From VAYN01 sp964540905 (lineage in GTDB: Bacteria > Actinomycetota > Thermoleophilia > Solirubrobacterales > 70-9), in contig CAZIOS010000035.1 of NCBI GenBank assembly GCA_964540905.1, positions 1 to 21,371 of the forward strand: 21,371 nucleotides of DNA, given 5' to 3'. Position numbers and translations under genes: made by a program. How positions within the stretch are numbered: the first letter of the stretch is position 1; each line of letters begins with the position of its first letter. Positions 20,141 through 21,371 of the stretch are shown piece by piece. The notes below the pieces were generated by a model. The model made no database searches. It was not told where the DNA came from and worked only from the letters and a program-made list of their open reading frames with translations.

Positions 20141-20356
20141 ATGACCCGTTCCTCGCGCACCTTGCTGGAGCCCGGCCACGAGGCCGAGTGGGCCGTTCTC
20201 AATCGCGAGAAGCGCGAATACCACCAGGGGGTAGCGCGGGCACTGACGCCGTCCGAGCGGATCGCCCAGGGCCAGAAGCTCTCCCAGCAGGCGGTGTCGC
20301 TGCTGGCCGCGTCCATACGAGCTGGCAATGTCCCAAGACGAGCCTTCTGGTCCTGA
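20141..20356 (+). CDS. Small helical protein, possible antitoxin-like partner
   Basis: This is a 71-residue, strongly charged, mostly helical protein (RTLLEPGHEAEWAVLNREKREYH, then LTPSERIAQGQKLSQQAVSLLAASIRAG) ending PRRAFWS. It resembles short proteins encoded just upstream of nucleotidyltransferase-like genes in actinobacteria, where they may form toxin-antitoxin-like pairs. That relation is recalled from pattern, not proven. The ATG at 20141 is chosen over 20117 because TAGCAT sits 7 nt before it. The gene appears full length. Its last 29 bases overlap the next gene, whose own start has no ribosome-binding site, so the second frame would depend on this one for translation. Confidence 0.6.
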   Translation: MTRSSRTLLEPGHEAEWAVLNREKREYHQGVARALTPSERIAQGQKLSQQAVSLLAASIRAGNVPRRAFWS

Positions 20357-20591
20357 TCTGGACGGTGTCGTCGCCGACGCCAACGCGGTCGGGTTGTCCT
20401 ATGTCGTGATCGGCGCCCATCATCTTAGCGTCAAAAGCCGCCACGGCATCGTTGACATCATGCGGGGTGGCCTGCCCAGCGTCGTCGGCTTCAAGCGCCT
20501 CGCGGGTCGGCCCCAGGACAAGCGCGACCTGGAAGAGCTGGAGTCGCTCCACGGCGAGCTGCCGATCGAGCCGATCCCCGGCCTCGACTAG
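20328..20591 (+). pseudogene. Remnant of a nucleotidyltransferase-like protein with internal deletion
   Basis: An intact 87-codon frame, but the content looks truncated. LSYVVIGAHHLSV (23-35) matches the first strand of MNT-type nucleotidyltransferases. The end, VVGFKRLAGRPQDKRDLEELESLHG, matches their C-terminal helix. The roughly 60-100 residues between them, which normally include the catalytic GS...DxD metal site and the strands after it, are missing; the halves join near KSRHGIVDIM. Without that site it cannot transfer nucleotides. The frame is unbroken, so it may still make a small protein and bind the upstream partner. It could also be a short family of its own that I do not know. The start overlaps the upstream gene by 29 bp. 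Confidence 0.5.
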
Positions 20592-20638
20592 GCCAGTAGC
20601 GTGAAGCGTCCAGAGGAGCTTGCGAGAGGAGATCGTGC

Positions 20639-21082
20639 ATGACCGGAAGCGCAGACTTCACCAAGGAGGAGTGGGAGATCGTCAGGGAGGGCCCGACCAG
20701 CGCCGGGATGGTCGTCTCCGCCGCGCAGCGCGGCGGCAGCTTCCGCGAGGCGATCGCGATGGCCAAGGCCTACACCGAGGCGCGCAAGGAGCACGGCGAC
20801 TCGGCACTGCTCGATGAGCTCGTCGCCAGCAAGCCGGAGATGGACCACACCAGGGTCCACTCGGCCGAGGAGCTGAAGGCGAACGGCCTGAAGCGGATCG
20901 GCGAAGCGGTAGCGCTGGTCGAGCAGAAGGCAACCCCCGCCGAGCTCGGCGACTACCGCCTCTTCGTCACCTCGCTGGCCAAGCGCGTCGCCGCCGCCAA
21001 GAAGGAGGGCGAGGCGGCTGCTGTCAGCGAGGCCGAGGCCGCGGCGATCGCCGAGATCGAAGCGGCGCTGGGCGTGGTTTAG
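20639..21082 (+). CDS. Conserved-looking cytoplasmic protein of unknown function
   Basis: This 147-residue soluble, mostly helical protein has no signal peptide or membrane segment. Notable segments are DFTKEEWEIVREGPTSAGMVV, REAIAMAKAYTEARKEHG and DYRLFVTSLAKRVAAAKKEG, with an Ala/Glu-rich C-terminal helix. The TKEEW...GPTSAGM start looks family-specific, and I recall similar unnamed proteins in actinobacteria, but no function or catalytic motif can be assigned. The ATG is well supported by GAGAGGAG about 7 nt upstream. It is 47 bp after the nucleotidyltransferase remnant and may have its own promoter. A strong hairpin follows at 21103. Confidence 0.75.
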   Translation: MTGSADFTKEEWEIVREGPTSAGMVVSAAQRGGSFREAIAMAKAYTEARKEHGDSALLDELVASKPEMDHTRVHSAEELKANGLKRIGEAVALVEQKATPAELGDYRLFVTSLAKRVAAAKKEGEAAAVSEAEAAAIAEIEAALGVV

Positions 21083-21102
21083 CTCAGAAACGTGATGTCT
21101 CC

Positions 21103-21151
21103 GGCGTGACGGCCGCCTGGCCGTATCACGCCCTCGTACCCAACGCTTTTT
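21103..21151 (+). terminator. Hairpin with downstream T-run after the 20639 gene
   Basis: GGCGTGA-CGGCC (21103-21114) pairs with GGCCG-TA-TCACGCC (21119-21132) around a GCCT loop, giving 12 bp with a 2-nt bulge. TTTTT follows at 21147-21151, 14 nt after the stem. The delay is long for a classical intrinsic terminator. Confidence 0.55.
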
Positions 21152-21157
21152 CCCACT

Positions 21158-21199
21158 GCGGGAGCCGGCCTGGCTTCCGCGGCGCTCCTGCGTGTTTTT
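21158..21199 (+). terminator. Second tandem hairpin with T-run
   Basis: GCGGGAGCC (21158-21166) pairs with GGCTTCCGC (21172-21180), nine pairs with one G-U, around a 5-nt loop. TTTTT follows at 21195-21199, again exactly 14 nt after the stem, as in the preceding hairpin. Confidence 0.5.
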
Positions 21200-21217
21200 A
21201 GAAACATCAACTTTTGC

Positions 21218-21246
21218 TTGACCCTCCGAACGCCTTGTGTTTCAAT
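21218..21246 (+). promoter_or_regulatory. Promoter for the gene at the right edge
   Basis: TTGACC (21218-21223) is a five-of-six -35. A 17-bp spacer separates it from TTCAAT (21241-21246), a four-of-six -10. The predicted transcript start near 21253 leaves a leader of about 115 nt before the edge gene. Confidence 0.5.
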
Positions 21247-21269
21247 GACGCCTGCTTCATGTACGACAT

Positions 21270-21294
21270 AGTTCAGTTCCTCGCGGACTGAACT
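21270..21294 (+). promoter_or_regulatory. Leader hairpin or operator upstream of the edge gene
   Basis: AGTTCAGT (21270-21277) and ACTGAACT (21287-21294) are perfect inverted arms. CC/GG pairs inside close a TCGC loop past a bulged T. It lies just after the predicted transcript start. CACAGGGAAAG recurs nearby (21299-21309 and 21335-21346, one extra A). Function is unknown. Confidence 0.4.
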
Positions 21295-21358
21295 GAATCA
21301 CAGGGAAAGCATCGTCGCCCCGGATGGGACCGGGCACAGGGAAAAGCCAGGGAGAGGA

Positions 21359-21371
21359 ATGCACCGCATGG
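21359..21371 (+). CDS. Start of a gene cut by the window edge
   Basis: GAGAGGA followed by ATG at 21359 or, with better spacing (9 nt), the in-frame ATG at 21368. Only the first codons are present, so no product can be named. Confidence 0.4.

Noticed and set aside
21299..21371. Possible riboswitch (c-di-AMP or cobalamin type) in the edge-gene leader, suggested by repeated CACAGGGAAAG
   Set aside because: The conserved cores of those classes could not be matched, and the downstream gene is not visible to support it.
1..21371. Insertion sequences, prophage genes, integrases or CRISPR repeats
   Set aside because: No transposase, integrase or phage structural motifs were found in any frame and no regularly spaced repeats. 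Neither tRNA shows a duplicated 3' end that would mark an attachment site.

Overview
The window reads as chromosomal DNA from a high-GC actinobacterium. The most likely placement is class Thermoleophilia (Solirubrobacterales or a relative). This is inferred from several traits: strong G/C at third codon positions, many GTG starts, a short primary sigma factor, an MptA-like GTP cyclohydrolase, an F420-type (Ddn-like) oxidoreductase, and small secreted protein families of a kind I associate with that group. No 16S gene is present, so the placement is not proven. Genes are densely packed and switch strand often. I see no insertion sequence, prophage or CRISPR array.

Layout. 1-1521: an SRPBCC/ArsR-type operon (-) with a palindromic operator, divergent from clpP (+). 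1576-3232: a GNAT / methyltransferase / small membrane protein operon (-). 3278-4464: a Nei-like DNA glycosylase translationally coupled to a SprT-like zinc protease (+). 4416-5705: a secreted LprI-like protein and tRNA-Thr(CGT) (-), divergent from a TMEM175-like channel (+). 5702-7308: a Cys-rich lipoprotein, a ThiF/E1-like enzyme with an N-terminal RRE-like domain, and just upstream of it an unlisted short peptide gene (-). These are divergent from a winged-helix regulator (7510-8124, +) across a palindrome-rich intergenic region. 8121-12227: a family 5 uracil-DNA glycosylase (-), then a ferritin-like lipoprotein / MMPL transporter / PgsA operon (+). 12254-12302: a perfect 17-bp hairpin. 12328-14619: FolE2/MptA (-), divergent from RpoD (+). 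14616-15479: a Ddn-like oxidoreductase and a SnoaL-like protein, divergent and apparently leaderless from one overlapping -10. 15523-17113: tRNA-Tyr, an SDR and a MerR-family regulator (+), with the SDR start codon 1 nt after the tRNA. 17180-18587: a TetR regulator and a secreted protein behind a perfect 8-2-8 operator. 18601-20094: a thioredoxin-fold lipoprotein (-) divergent from an Ohr/OsmC peroxidase (+). 20141-20591: a small two-gene cassette whose second gene looks like an internally deleted nucleotidyltransferase. 20639-21082: an unrecognised protein, followed by tandem hairpins, a promoter and the leader of a gene cut by the window edge.

How the genes work together. Housekeeping genes (clpP, rpoD, pgsA, folE2/mptA, two tRNAs) are interspersed with repair (Nei-like, UdgB, SprT-like), envelope (MMPL, PgsA, lipoproteins) and redox functions (Ohr, thioredoxin-like, Ddn-like). 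The best candidate for an undescribed system is the short peptide plus RRE-E1 enzyme plus lipoprotein cluster at 5702-7308, which resembles a minimal MccB/PaaA-type RiPP locus. The second is the tRNA-Tyr/SDR junction, where tRNA 3' maturation would itself generate a near-leaderless mRNA. Several genes show a TANNNT hexamer 6-7 nt before the start codon, the usual signature of leaderless transcripts in actinobacteria. All family calls were made by eye from motifs; no database search was run.
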